A stretch of DNA of 64,000 nt, from contig NC_083338.1 of assembly GCF_019175385.1 (NCBI RefSeq), positions 68,270,712 to 68,334,711 on the forward strand, in the 5' to 3' direction. The notes beneath the pieces were generated by a model. That model saw only the letters and a list, made by a program, of their open reading frames with translations. It searched no databases and was not told the origin of the DNA. The position numbers and the translations under genes were made by a program. This document shows, in pieces, positions 11,241 through 23,854 of the stretch; positions within the stretch are counted from its first letter, which is position 1; each line of letters begins with the position of its first letter. This stretch comes from Lycium barbarum (taxonomy: Eukaryota > Streptophyta > Magnoliopsida > Solanales > Solanaceae).

Positions 11241-13007
11241 TGTAACGACCCGTTCAGCTGTTATGGTACTTTTGACCTTGTTGACCATTTTTCGAGCTTC
11301 ATTAGCTTACATTAGACTTGCAAGGACGGGTGATACGATTTTTGAGGTCATCGGGTTAATATTAGATTGGGTTTTGTGATAATAAGCCTTAAAGCAAAAA
11401 ATGTTTGACCCAAAGTTGACTTTTGGCTAAACAGACCTTTTTTGAAAATCCATCAATTCCGAGAGGTCTGGATGGTCATTTGTGACTTGCGGGTATGTTC
11501 GGTTCATTTCCGAATGCATTAGAGTGCATTTTGAGACTTGAGTTCGAAAGTTGGTTTTGGGGCATTAAGGGTTGACTTGGTCAAGAAGACCCCCGTTGGG
11601 AAATCCGAGGCCATGAGCGAATTCATATCGCATTTTATGTGTGTTTGCATGTTTGTGTTGTATCTGTGGGGCTTGGGGTGATAGTCGATTTTCGTATTGA
11701 GAATGGTAAAAAATAATACTGCTCTGGTGACTGATGTCCACCACAGCGGCACCAGTACTGCGGCAGCGGTATCGACGTGGAGATGGACCTGCCGCTATAG
11801 TGGTGTAGAGTAATTGTGAGTGACCGCCGTAGCGGTCATGTCCCCGCGGTAGCGGTTCCGCCGTAGCGGACTGCAGACCGCTGTAGCGGTCTACGGGGAC
11901 TTAAATGCCTTAAATCCTTTTTAAAACCATATCACTCCCCATACATTACCCTCGGTTCTAGAGCTATTTTGTGAGCAAAACAAGAGATTCTGAAGAAATT
12001 CTTCATTGGGGTAAGTTCATCTAACTATGTTCTTCATTTATGATTCATAATCCACCTTAGAAACTCTATAATTCATGCTAGAGTCTTCCAATAACATAAG
12101 GATTAAAAAGGGTTTTTGGGGTTTCTTTCTTGAATGAACTTTTGATTACCAAACGCTTATTTGTTGATGGAATAAGCTTATATTAGTATGGAATTGATGG
12201 GTAATAGCTTTATAAACATGAATCCTTCATTATTAGTAACCAATTTATGAATTTGAGAGTTAGGGTTTACACTAAAAATTGGGGGTTTCACTTTAAATAC
12301 GATTTTCTCTTAATATTGATTTGTTTTAGAAATTGATTGGTGGGTTTTTATCACTTAGACTTGAATTTCATGTTTCACTTTCGAATTTCCCGTTTTTCCC
12401 TTGTGGGCCCATTTTCCCAAATTTCATAGGCTTAAATTGACCAAATTAGAAGCTTATATGGATATTTTTCTTCATAATTTCTAATTTGGAATACGTTATA
12501 AATAGACCTTAAGTATTTGGAGGGATTGAGGAAAGGCAAGGCGCTCGCGTGATTTGTTTGGGATTCCTGTTCGGCACTTCAAGTAGGCTAAGGCTTACCT
12601 TTTTGGTTAGACTCCGATTAGCAACTCGTAGGTAGTACTAGGGAATTGTTGGAGACATCATGTGAACCTTCGGGAATGAAGTTTAGGATGGAATTTTTAG
12701 GCTGGTACTGTTGTGTAACCTGTGTGTTCAGGCTCGTGGCCTGTAGAATCCTTAGGTTTATGCTTGGCTTCTCTTACGTGAATTGGTGCTTTCTATATAT
12801 TCTGGGACATTGGTTGGAAGGAACGGATTCATGTGATAGTTGTACTATGATAGTTGTCCTTATATGAATTGAGTGGAATCCATATGTTATTTATGATATT
12901 CTCATTTCATTTTATGATATTCTCATTTCATGACATGCTTTCTTATATCCATAATATATCTATCTTGGTCTTGATATTGGAAGATGGTGATGATGGAGGT
13001 AAGTATG
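11241..13007 (+). mobile_element. Element J 3' LTR, part before the solo LTR H insertion
   Basis: It begins TGTAACGACCC directly after the J chromodomain and degraded purine tract, so it is the 3' LTR. It contains an array of CCGC..GCGG palindromes (11740-11905) just upstream of an AT-rich promoter-like stretch, and a donor-like GTAAGTTCATC at 12011. I could not find its 3' end; the LTR probably resumes after H at 15427. The small ORFs at 12646-13045 have no recognisable content. Confidence 0.7.
11740..11905 (+). repeat. Palindrome array CCGC-NNN-GCGG in the J LTR
   Basis: Several spaced copies of short inverted repeats occur, such as ACCGCTGTAGCGGT (11877-11890) and GACCGCCGTAGCGGTC near 11822-11837, with further GCGG/CCGC half sites in between. 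They lie just upstream of the AT-rich TTAAATGCCTTAAATCC. Confidence 0.75.
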
Positions 13008-13192
13008 TGTTACACCTCGGAAATTCTTCCGTTAGTATACAGTGAATAGGCTAACAAAGGTCATAGCGTATGCGGTGTTTTGAGACGAGTGATAACGTCC
13101 CGTAGGTTGGTATTGAAGTGTTGAACAATTTTTAAGAAGGTTCCATAAGGATCGGAGATGGAACGAAGTGATGGAAATAAGATTCAGTGAAC

Positions 13193-13430
13193 TGGTGGAT
13201 TATACGGACCGTATAATGGTTTTACGACCCTAGAACGAACCGTAAAAGTGTCACAGAATGAAGTTGAGGAAAGGTGGGTTTTACGGTAGATTATACGGAC
13301 CGTATAAAATTATACGGCCCGTAAAAATGAACCTTCAAGTTGACACAGAGAGGGGTGACCACTGAAGCAGTTTTACGGTCAATTATATGGACCGTATAAA
13401 TTTATACGGACCGTAAAATGGCATCGGGAC
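13193..13430 (+). repeat. TACGG-N-CCGTA palindrome array in LTR H
   Basis: It holds at least four gapped palindromes. The best is ATTATACGG-A-CCGTATAAT (13199-13217), with nine-base arms and a single central base. Others are at 13291-13307, about 13310-13325 and 13383-13420. The array ends just before the TATA-like TATAAAAT. Confidence 0.85.
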
Positions 13431-15068
13431 AGATTTCAATTTTATAAAATAATGATCCAAGTTCATTTTATTTATTTCCCCTTCTCACTCCACGACCCAA
13501 CCTCTCTCTAGAACATTCCAAACTCTTCCAAACCAAGAATTCAAGTGAAGAATTAAGATCAACTTCATCAATCCACAAGAACCAAGTGTAACAAACCCAT
13601 CAAGGATCATCTAAGTTAAGAAATTTCATGGAAGGTGGAACTAGGGTTTTGTGCAAGTGAAGTAATTCAACTCAAGACTTGTTCAACTATCATATAAGGT
13701 ATGTTTCATGACTTTATCATGTTTTTTAAGGTATTAGAAGACTAAGAAGCTTTAATTGTAGAGAGACATGGGAAATGGGTCTTGAATGGGTGAATAGTGC
13801 CACCATTGAATGATAGTGGAATTGAATCATGAATGTTAGTGTGTTGTGAGTATGAATATGTTATAAATGACATGTAGACCATAAGATAATTGTGATGCAT
13901 GGGAAAATACGATAGCGGACCTATAACCATAAATGTGAAGAAATTGGAGAGAAATGGTGGATTTTACTCAAAGTATATAAATGATGATTGTTGCTTGCGA
14001 TATGGTGAGTGTTGTTGTAAATGTTGGGAGTTGAGATAGAACGTGGGAAAGGTAGTATAAACAAAGGAAGTGCCGCCCAATTTTCTCTAGAGTAGTAGTG
14101 CGTTCTTATGGCTAATGGACTAATGTTAGTACGATCCTCTTTTGAAGGTAGAGGCGTAACATTGAAGGACAACAAGCGAACGCTAGATCGCTTAAACGAG
14201 AAAGGTATGTGAGGCTTAACTCTTCTTTCAAAAGGCATAAATCCTTCAAGGTTCCATAATCCTTCTATAAGATGAAGCTTATGAGTCTTTCTATATATTA
14301 AATCACCCATGAGCATAATAATGATGACAATGAGCTAGAGTATAGCATTCAAGAACTTGTGGCACGATGTTCCTACAATGCTAATGATGTTATTGTTGTT
14401 AACACTCGTCTTATGTTTTATTCCCTTCAAGGCGAGGCATGATACTCATGAATGTCCATAATACAATCGGGGGTTCACGACCTTACGTCACCCCGACATA
14501 GGGTGGTTGTCTTAAAGACTAATGTATGTTCCTAATGCTAATGTATGCTATAGAGATAAGATAATGAATAATGCTAATTTGTAATATAACTATGGGATAC
14601 ATGCAACACTAAGAAATGATAATATGATGCTATGGCATGAAATGTATAATAATGACGTGTTATGATTGATGTTGTGATGATAAGATTTCCACCGCGCCTA
14701 TATGGTCGGGCATGTCACTGCTAATGCGGGCTTCTATGATTCCACCGCGCCTATATGGCTGTGCATGTCACCGCTAATCCAGGCTGCTATGTTTACACCG
14801 AGCCGAGAGGGCCAGGCATGATCACCACTAGTGGGCGGCATATGAGGGTTACCCGGACGCGGGTGACGATACAGGTTATGATGTGATGATGTATATGATG
14901 ATGTACGTGATGATGTCTGGGATGTGATAACGTGTATACTATGATTATGTAAAATGTGAAATATGAAAGTAATACAATTTCTTATGACACTCGTGTAGGT
15001 TATATCTTTGTCTCATGACTCTTGATCTTTTTACTATGTTTATTCATTTCATTCTTGCCTTACATACT

Positions 15069-15108
15069 CGGTACAATATTCATACTGACGTCCTTTTTCT
15101 TTGGACGC
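15069..15108 (+). other. Double hairpin, LTR H
   Basis: CGGTAC paired with the partly decayed ATACTG (15069-15087), then ACGTCC/GGACGC around a T-rich loop (15088-15107). The second stem uses different base pairs from those in C and G but the same position. Confidence 0.5.
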
Positions 15109-15421
15109 TGTGTTCATGCCTGTGACGATTCTTTTGTGTACAGTTGTAGATGTCCTCTCTTAGAGGCTCGTAGATACTCGATGTGGGTCATGTGGTTTCA
15201 TGGCGTGGTTATGGTGTAATGGTATATGTATATATATTATTTTTCTAGCCCCAGGGCTCATATGTATAAAATATTTTTGTTTCCAAATGAAAACAGGTTT
15301 TATTATAAATTGAGCATGAATCGGATAAATGATTGTTAAATAAGCCTAAGAAGTAATAGTACGAGTGGTGCTCGGTAGTTAACCCCGGGTACCCGTCGTG
15401 GCCCCTAGGTGGGTCGTGATA

Positions 15422-15915
15422 GTATGATTCATGCCACGTTACTATATTTGCGTAGCCATATCTATGTTGTGTGATATGGAGTGGTTAGCAATGATATTGG
15501 ATGGAGGAGTCATTCTATGTTATATCTTGTGGTTTTATACATTTAGAATCATCGTACGTAAGTTATTTTAGTTTGGACATCGGGATTTGTGTTCGGAGAT
15601 TATATGAGATTGGACATGCCTAACTTATGCTTAAAAGTGCTTAAGTTCATGTTTGGTAAGTTACGGAAGGATTAGAGAATAAGTGAATCGAAGCGGAAAG
15701 GTTTGTTAAAAGTTGTTTCTGGGAAATATAGAATATGGACCGTATAATTGAGATATGGTCCATATTTTGAGATGTGGACCGTATTTAAGGATTTTAAAAA
15801 TTTCCAGAGAAGGCAGTTTTGGAGGTGGTATTATACAGCCAACTATACGGACCGTATAATTCTATACGGCCAGGATGCAATGTTACAGACCGTATATATA
15901 TATATATATATATGA
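15422..15915 (+). mobile_element. Resumed flank after H; LTR-like stretch with palindromes
   Basis: The first part is presumably J LTR sequence resumed after H. From about 15590 it resembles the first 300 bases of an I/H-type LTR. It carries TATGGACCGTATA half sites and one clear copy, CTATACGG-A-CCGTATAAT (15843-15859). It ends in a TA run at the LTR I start. No ORF of note. I could not fix its ends. Confidence 0.45.
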
Positions 15916-18038
15916 TGTTATACCTCGCAAATTTTTCGCATTGGTTGTGTCAGAGTTAAACAAGCGTAAGAAGGAGAGGTTATGGAACCCTTATAAAGTT
16001 AAGAAATACTTTTAACAAGTGTTAAGCAAGTATCTAAAGGTTTCGGGATCAAGCGAATCGAAGAAATGAAGTTTGTCGAAACTTTGGGAAAACTTGGCAG
16101 AATTTTGGACAGGATTTTTGGTCCAAATTGGGGAAGGTATATCTCTTAGCATATGAGAAGTTACGGAATGCATAACCTATGTAAATGCAAGTTTAGAGAG
16201 TGTTCTTTCCAATGCAAATAATATATTGCAAATCTGAGAAATACAGCCAAAGTTACCGCCCTTATAAAATTATACGATTGGAGATACGGACCATATAATT
16301 TATACGGCGAAGAAATACGGCCAGTATTTTGTAAGTCGGTGGAATTTTCCAGATTTTAAGTATGATGAACCCTCTTCATTTTAATCATTTTAAACATAGT
16401 CACAAGTTCAAGAAAGATCTAGAAACTTCTCCAAACACATTCAAACACATCTCCAAGCCTAAATCAAAGATCAAAGTGAAGATCAAAGTATTTAGAGTTT
16501 CAAAGTGAGGTTTAAACTTATCTTCTCTTCTTGAAAAATCTTTGGGTGAGTCTTTTAAGGTGGAGTAACCTTGGAATTGAAGTTTTCTTGAATCATGAGG
16601 TAATATTTCATCTTAGTTTCATGCTTACAGTTTATTTGGTAATTATGCTCAGATTTGAGGAAAGGAAATTGGAGAAAAAGGTCAAAAGGATGTTGTGTTG
16701 AAGTTGTTGTTATGGATTGACTATGAAAGGAAGTTTTGGGATTAAATTAAGTATAATTTGAATGTAATCTTTTGATTGTGACGTTGTTGATGATTTATTG
16801 TGGTTTTGGGAGTTGTTTTGGAATTGGTGGAGGTAGAGGATATAAGGGAAGTGCTGTCAAATTTTCATTAGCTTACCAATTACTTTAGTTTGACCTTATG
16901 AGAGCTTCAAAGAGTTAACTTTAGTATGAATCATCTTGAATGTAGATTTACAAGCTTGGGAGGATAGGCATTGAGTATTTAAGGAGACGATAAGGTATGT
17001 TAAGGATGTCCCTTCCTTTCTTATATCTATAATGTCCCTATTCCTAGAAATACTAGAAGCTTATGGTTCTTGATGTTCTTATGATATTGTTGACATTTGT
17101 CTTATGATTATTGATCTTTGTCATATGGTTATTGATATTATGTTTGTGGTGCTCGGTAGGTTATCTCCAGGTGCCCGTCATGACCCTCCGGTTGGGTCGT
17201 GACATTCTAGGTTGTGTGATACAGAATGACGGTACATGGACTTAGCGGTCCCCTATGGGTCATGACTGTCGAGAGGTGGACATCGTCCCCCCGAAGCATG
17301 TGTGTATCATTGCATTGCATTTCATTTGCATACACATTACATGTTATTGTCAGTTGGTTTGGTATTGATCTTCGGTGATATTGAGTTATTGGGTGATTAT
17401 TATGGTTATGTTTGGACTTGTGAATATTTGAGACATCGTTTAGTAGTTGATTGTACTATTTGGACTTGTTGACTTGTATCTGTCTGTGAGCATGATTATC
17501 TTTCCATTTCCGTGTTTGCATGCATGATCTAACTGTTGTCGGCCTATGATGCTTACTCAGTACCTTGTTTTGTACTGATGCTACCTTGTTGTACTCTTTT
17601 TATGAGTGCAGAGTTCGCTGTTGGAGAGGCTTCCACCCCTCGTGACTGATCCCGAGGCCTGATTCACTAGCATCCAGGGTGAGCACTTGGGAGATTTGTA
17701 GCCCGGATGGCTACCCTTTCATTACTTGTCTTATTTCTATCCTTGAGATAGTATTATTCTATGAGACTATGTATTCAGACTTTAGTATTATTCTATGAGA
17801 CTATGTATTCAGACTTACTATGTATTCAAACTTCATCTATGTAGTAGCGCTTGTACGACTTAGACTAGATTCATTGGGCATGTATTATTCCGCACTTATT
17901 ATTACTTATATCTGACTTATTTATATTATTGTTGGGAGTTGATTTCATTTATTTATTTGGTGTTGGTTAAGGGACGGAGTCGTTTACCTGGGTGGTAAAT
18001 GGTAGGTGCCCGCACATTCCCTGAGTTGGGGCGTGACA
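15916..18038 (+). mobile_element. LTR I (solo or truncated LTR)
   Basis: It starts TGTTATACCTCGC and ends GGGGCGTGACA. No primer site follows, and the flanks TATGA and ATTCA do not match, so it is a rearranged or truncated solo LTR. It carries degenerate ACGG/CCGT palindromes (16247-16330), a donor-like AGG|TAATA near 16600, the box GGAAGTGCTGTC (16845-16871), a donor-like GTATGT (16994-16999) and the first hairpin CAGTAC/GTACTG (17558-17577). A second LTR-end-like sequence, GGTTGGGTCGTGACA, occurs internally and ends at 17213. Confidence 0.7.
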
Positions 18039-18532
18039 ATTCAATTAGTAACTAAGAAATCACACTTAGTCAACCAAGCAAACTATATTAATTGTCTACT
18101 AAACAAACACTCAAAACATATAAGTTTTAATCAATATTCAAGGTAAGGGCAAATGAAAGACTAAGGGGTCTATTTATACTAATGCTTATTACAACAAAGG
18201 CCCAAAAGTGGCCTTTGCACAAATAACCCACATGGGCCTTTATCCACATGCCCAGTTGCTCTTGCGCTCCTAGCCATTTGCAATCCTAGCCACTTTGTGT
18301 AGTAACCTCCTTTCTTGTGGTTTCCTCTTCAATCTCCTCCCAAGCTATCTCACAAACATTGTACACTCATCAAATCCTCTCTTCAAGCTCTTCCAACATC
18401 CCTCTCTTCATAAACAATGCTTGTAGTTCTTGGAGCTCCCTTGCTTGGCTACGAGTGAAAGGTCTTGAGCTCTTTGGGATCATATGATTATCTCTATGGT
18501 GTGCACTGTGAGGTGTTTACCGACTACTGGAG
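18039..18532. other. Unassigned AT-rich stretch between LTR I and element L
   Basis: Nearly 500 bases with no ORF of note and no repeat shared with the rest of the window. It may be flank of an older insertion. I see nothing I can name in it. Confidence 0.4.
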
Positions 18533-20180
18533 TGGTTGGCATTAGCTAGACTAATGTGTATGTGAGTTTTTATGATTGACAAATTTTCATGATAAACAAG
18601 GCAAACAATGATTGGTACCATGAAGAAGACAAACCAGGTCTAGATACATGTGAGAATGCACAAGAATGATTGAACAAAGCTAGACATTTGGTTGAATGTA
18701 GCAGAAATTCCAAAAAAGAGTAATGTCTAAATGAGAAAGAATGCAATACTTATGGAACTAGTCAAAACACTTGAGCTAATGCAAAGAAGCAGTTGCAAGC
18801 AATACATATGAATCAGGTTTACAAACATGTTCTATGAGATACAAACAAGCAGACCAGCACAGTCCAAAAGGAGAGAGAATGAGGTGACCTGGCAATAGAG
18901 TTGTTCAGTGTATATCATGAATGAATATATGAATATAACAACTGAACAAGGCTGTAAAGGGAGAGAAGATGAGGATAGTAGATGACTCCAGAAGAGGAGC
19001 AGTTCGTTGAAGAAATAGAACAAATGTACAAAACATATTCTACATCAATGAGTCATAAAATGAAGAGGAGGAATGATCACATGTCATCTGGTGCAGTGGA
19101 TGAATGACCTAGAAGCGAAAACATTGTATGAAGAAGAACTTAAATTGATCAGAGGTGAGTTGACCAGTTGCAGATGGAGCTATACAGATATATGAAACAG
19201 GTCTGACAACATATTCCAGCCAATATCTCAGAAGCAGTTCAAAGGCAGATGCAGAATGAAAGAGATTGGTGGAATAGGTATATGAACATGTTCCGGCTCA
19301 TATGGAAGCAGATATTAGGGATGGAAGAACCAGGTGGATGAAACAGGTTCATGAACATGTTCCAAACAAATCTTACAACAAGAATTTGTAGAAGAATTAT
19401 GGTAAAGACTTGGTGGTCAAGAATGAAAGATTCCTTGCCATATATGTCGAGATTAGTAAGCCTTCTACAAGGAAAAAAAGCCGGCTCAACAAGGCAAGAA
19501 TCCAAGTACAACACAAAACCTTATTGCGTGCTATGGTCCAACAAGGAAAAGGTTTTGCCATCGACCTGCAGAACTACAATTGTTGTAAATACCCAGGTCT
19601 TACCAAGAAGAAGTTTACGCACCCACAAATAGACTTCAGAATATTGAGCGAGGAAAAAACATATCCAAGAATATTCAACAATCCAGGCTTGCGTCCCTAG
19701 TGCAAGAAGAAGGTTTGAAAGAACTATTTTACTATAAAATGTTCTCCAGTTCACAAGTCTAGATATCTTGTATTAGGTTGTGGTTATCGAATTGTATCTT
19801 TATCAGCTTAGTTAGAAGCATCAAAGTAGATACAAAACATTGTAACTTCAAGTAGGAGTTTACTACTTGAAGATAGCTTGCGAGTCAGAGTTTAGGTAGC
19901 AAGGATGAGGTTAGGACTTCAGTTGCAGAGTTTGTAACTTAATTTGATGTTGGATCACTGTTGTAGTGAAGTTTGGGGTAAATCGTGCAGGCTTGTAGGT
20001 CATGGTTTTTATCGCCCTTGTGAGACGGGTGGTTTCCATGTAAAAATAATGTGTCCTTTACCTTTCTGTTTGTTTTTATTCCACAAACACGTTTGTAGAA
20101 CAGGTTAGGTAACGTGTTCTATCCATTGGCGAGAAGTAGGTATACATTAGGACAGACACCTAGGTCGTGCAAAGCTAACA
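18533..20180 (+). mobile_element. Element L 5' LTR (SIRE/Maximus-like Ty1/copia)
   Basis: It starts TGGTTGGCATTAGCTAGAC, matching TGTTGGCATTAGCTAGAC at 23869 apart from one inserted G. It ends ...GCTAACA next to the primer site. Alignment with the 3' LTR covers only the first 375 bases, because that copy is cut by LTR K. The ORFs at 18832-19754 lie inside the LTR and resemble no protein. Confidence 0.75.
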
Positions 20181-20181
20181 A

Positions 20182-20196
20182 GTGTTATCAGAGTAG
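20182..20196 (+). other. Primer-binding site of element L
   Basis: GTGTTATCAGAGTAG is similar to the iMet site TGGTATCAGAGC, with the GG replaced by GT. It directly follows the 5' LTR end. Confidence 0.6.
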
Positions 20197-20228
20197 GTTC
20201 TCCTCAAAAGGTTAATACCTTGGAGAAG

Positions 20229-21548
20229 ATCATGATGAATGCTGCACTCCTAATGGACACTCAGAGGGTCAATACTACAGAAGGCCACCATTTTTCAATG
20301 GACAATACTATTAATGGTTGAAGGCGCAAATGGAAGATCACCTGCAAGCAGATCTGGGACACATTGAAAACTGCTCATGAAGGAACCAACCAAGTAAGGA
20401 AGTTTAGGAAGGCTATGCTCTCTACTAACTACGAAAACTTCAGGATGAAGCCAGGAGAGAAAATTGCAAAGATGCTCACTCGATACACTTCTATGTGAAT
20501 GAACTGACCTCACTTGGATAAGTCAACTCCACTGAGGACTCAATAGACATGATCTTGAGAACCCTTTAAGAGAATTCAAGATGAAATTTACAACAATCAG
20601 GGAAGCAAAAGACATAGAGGAGATGTCTCTAGATGACCTACTGGGAAACCTAAAGACATACGAGATGGACATGGAGAATGCAAGAACTGAAGAAGAAAGC
20701 TCAAGTAGGTCTTTAGCTCTTAAAACCATAGACATAGAAGAACAAGAGGAGACATGGAGAATGCAAGAACTGAAGAAGCAAGCTCAAGTAGGTCTTTAGC
20801 TCTTAAAACCGCAGACACAGAAGAAGAAGAGGACATGGCCCTGATTACAAGAAATTTTAGAAAATTCCTCAGAAAGGAAAATTATAAGGGTAAATTTTTT
20901 GAAAGAGGCAGGAGCACCGATAGAGGAAAAATAGGTAGATGTTTCAAGTGTGATAAAACTGATCATGTGATCAAAGACTGCCCACAATGGGAAATAGAAT
21001 GGAAGAAAAAAAGGGCAGAAAAGGAGAAAGAATAAGCAAGCAAGAACAAGGAGACAACTAAGGCTATGGTAGCAGACTGGGGCTCTGATGATGACTCAGA
21101 AGATGAGGTTGAACACACTGCACTCATGGATGATGACCACTCAGAATCAAACATGGAAGAAGACATCAAGGTTAACACATACGAGCTCAAGGACAAATTG
21201 GATGTGCTATCAAAAGAAATAATAATATCATTGATGGTAGACCTAATTGATGAATGTGATGATATGAGCACAAGAAAAGAAGAATCACTCATTGAAGTTA
21301 TAAACCAAGAGGACCAACTACTGACGAGTGAAGAAAGTAGAGTCAAAACGGAGAAGGAAAATCATCTACTAAAAGAACAGGTTTCTCAACTTGGTTCATC
21401 CATTTTGGGTCTTCAATATGAAGTTATAAATCTAACACTTAGATTAGGAAAGCATGAGCCAAATGATGAACAACTAGAGGTAGAGTCTGAATTGAAAACG
21501 GTAAGAAGAGAGCTGCACTTAGAAAGAGAAATAATCCAAAGATATTAG
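20229..21548 (+). pseudogene. gag of element L (SIRE-like copia), broken
   Basis: Fragments in order: an N-terminal part (RPPFFNGQYY, a stop, then WLKAQMEDHL) near 20280, a capsid-like part (WDTLKTAHEGTNQVRKFRKAML) near 20355-20500, then REAKDIEEMSLDDLLGNL from 20581. An 83-bp tandem duplication (20671-20836) shifts the frame into the next open segment (20754-21035). That segment carries a clean CCHC zinc knuckle, CFKCDKTDHVIKDC (C-x2-C-x4-H-x4-C), near 20940-20981. A third segment (21066-21548) is acidic, then predicted coiled coil, as in the C-terminal extension of SIRE-type Gag. Several stops and shifts make it non-functional. Confidence 0.85.
20671..20836 (+). repeat. 83-bp direct tandem duplication within gag of L
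   Basis: The stretch starting ATGGAGAATGCAAGAACTGA at 20671 recurs at 20754 with a few differences. Because 83 is not a multiple of three, it breaks the gag frame. Confidence 0.85.
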
Positions 21549-23854
21549 CTCAAAACTGCTTAAAATAGAGTATGAACTTGAAAGAGAAAATTCATGGACT
21601 CGGGCCTCTTAACTACTGGCAAATCTCGCAAGTCAAACGCATAACAAAACCACAGGATTGGGATTTGACAGGATGGCTGGACATAAAGTGTCAGAAGAGG
21701 TATTGTGCACTTTGTTTGGAAAGATAGGGCACTGTAGAATTGAATTCCTAGTGAACATGAGCTATAAGATGAAGAACTTAAAGATTGCAAAGAAAAAAAC
21801 CAAGTCATGTAAGAAGAAAGCTACAGGTTTTGGAAATAGGTTCATGTGGACACTGTCCGAATGGACAAAGAGGGAATTGATCCATCCCGTAATAAGGAAA
21901 GGGACCCAAGCTTGAATGGTTTCTCAAAACCAACCCATGACTATTTTGTAGGAAAGAGGAGAAGAAGAGCAAGCTATAATGATATACGAATAGTGCTTGC
22001 TCATGATATGAAGAGAGAAAAACATTGATAATTCTAATCACTCTCAAAATAAAAGGAAGAAGATACTGGAAAAGAAAGTTATTCAAAGAAGAAGGAAATT
22101 AGACAGGGGGAACTCGTATGAAATAGGTTCAGGAACCTGTACCTTATAATTAAAACTAGACGGTCAAACAGGAATAGGTGTTGTACACTTCGGAGATGAA
22201 GTGCTAAAATTCAGGAAGTAAAACCGGAGGACACGTTTATGGAAAATGAAAAACTTGTGGTCAAGTGCATATGTGCTACATTAAATAAGGGTTCCTACCT
22301 GTCTTATAAAAGGAAGATTATGCTAGCACTGAGAACGATTAAAGCTGCACATGTATCCTTCAATATAGGCTAGGAAGGTTATCACAGACTGTGTGGTATA
22401 CAGAGTAATTAAAATATTTCACTCAATCTTGTACATTAAGTTGTACATCCTATACAAGGTAGGTTCATGATCTTGTAAAGTCTAAAAATGATTACTGTCA
22501 TAGAAGCAGGCCTCAAATCAAAGATTGCAAATATGCTTCTGGTATGTTTTTTTTCCCTACAGTCAATTATATACTCAGATCATGGAACATGTTAGACAAC
22601 CTGTTTTACCTACCCTATTCATGTCTAGCCACCTTAAAGAGTGCATTGAGAGGAGAAAAAGTGAGTCATGATGATAGCCTTGAAAAAACACCCATAATCA
22701 AATCATGCTCTTCCAAAAAAGGGACTTTTCCGCTATCCGCTCTTAATGCAACATAGACTCATCCTCACGTCACAAAATTCATCTCTCTCTCTCACATCAG
22801 AGCCTAATGAAAAAAATTGTTGATCTACTCTACAACTTCGATCAGTCTGCCACCTCCTTACACTCTCTTGATCTCTCAAAATTTGGGAATATACTTCACC
22901 TGACCCTCACAAACACACCTTTTGCTGACAACCAAATGATTTTATCTACTGGAAAGTGAAAGGGGAAAGAAAATTTGGTGTAGCTCATAAACGGGGAATA
23001 TGTGAAAAATCACAAAATAAAGGATAGAATGAAGAAAACTAGTGGTATAACAAATTTTCAAGAAAATAAGTTGGTTGATACCCTAAGTTCATCTAAAAAG
23101 GATTCATCTGAGCTATTACGAAATAAGAGCTATGGAAATTAATGGTTCATGTAGAAGTATGGAAGGTTGAATTAGAGAAAGAACCCCTCACCATCAAGAA
23201 AAGAACTGCATTCCGGATCTTGGTCCTCCTGGGCTAAACTGGTGGAAAAAATGGTGGGTCTTCTTGAGGAAAAAAGGTGGATATAGATGGAGATCTATCC
23301 AAGGGAAGAAAAATCAGACGACGAAGAGATATCCTCCCAACTGAAGCTACCTCCCTAGCTAGAACTCCATAGGATTAGGTCATAACCTCGATGTTGATCA
23401 CATTAACTTTGAAGTGATTGGTCTCCTCCCTAGACATATCTTTGTACAAATTTTAGAAAGTCCAGTTCCAATGATCTATTGAATATGGTTGTAACTGAGG
23501 GACTAGAATTGTACTTGTTGACATCAATGATAAAAACTATTAAATATCTTACTAATTTGTGCCTAAATTGTATGACATGAATGTTTTCTTGACTTAAACA
23601 AGTAAATGCTCAGATATATGTATATGCAATAGCCCCACTGACCATGATATGAATATTGTTTAAATATTACTAACCATAATCTAGGGATTAACTTTTTAAT
23701 GATGCCAAAAGGGGGAAGATCAAAGTGTGCTTACCAGATTTATGACTTATATGCTAACATAATTAAATTTAAGTTCAAGATGAAGCTGTGAATGTTCGGA
23801 ATAGGTTAATACATGGTACAATGAGCACAGAAAGATAGAGCGTTTGTCATCATC
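21549..23854 (+). mobile_element. Element L interior without recognisable pol
   Basis: The first 400 bases still encode scraps similar to the protein between Gag and protease in SIRE elements (for example GFDRMAGHKVSEEVLC near 21661). From about 22100 to 23850 I find no protease, integrase or RT motif on either strand. About 3.5 kb of pol is therefore missing, and L is a deletion derivative. Confidence 0.65.

Larger units (their letters stand above)
13008..15421 (+). mobile_element. Solo LTR H
   Basis: It starts TGTTACACCTCGGAAAT and ends GGGTCGTGATA (terminal CA decayed to TA). The five bases on each side are identical: GTATG at 13003-13007 and 15422-15426. No primer site or purine tract follows, so this is a solo LTR left by LTR-LTR recombination. 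It contains a TACGG-N-CCGTA palindrome array (13193-13430), a TATAAAAT (13443-13450), a donor-like GTATGT after AAG (13699-13704), the box GGAAGTGCCGCCC (14065-14090), a second donor-like GTATGT (14205-14210) and the hairpin pair (15069-15108). Its start resembles F's LTR start (TGTTACACCTCGGAA). Confidence 0.9.
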
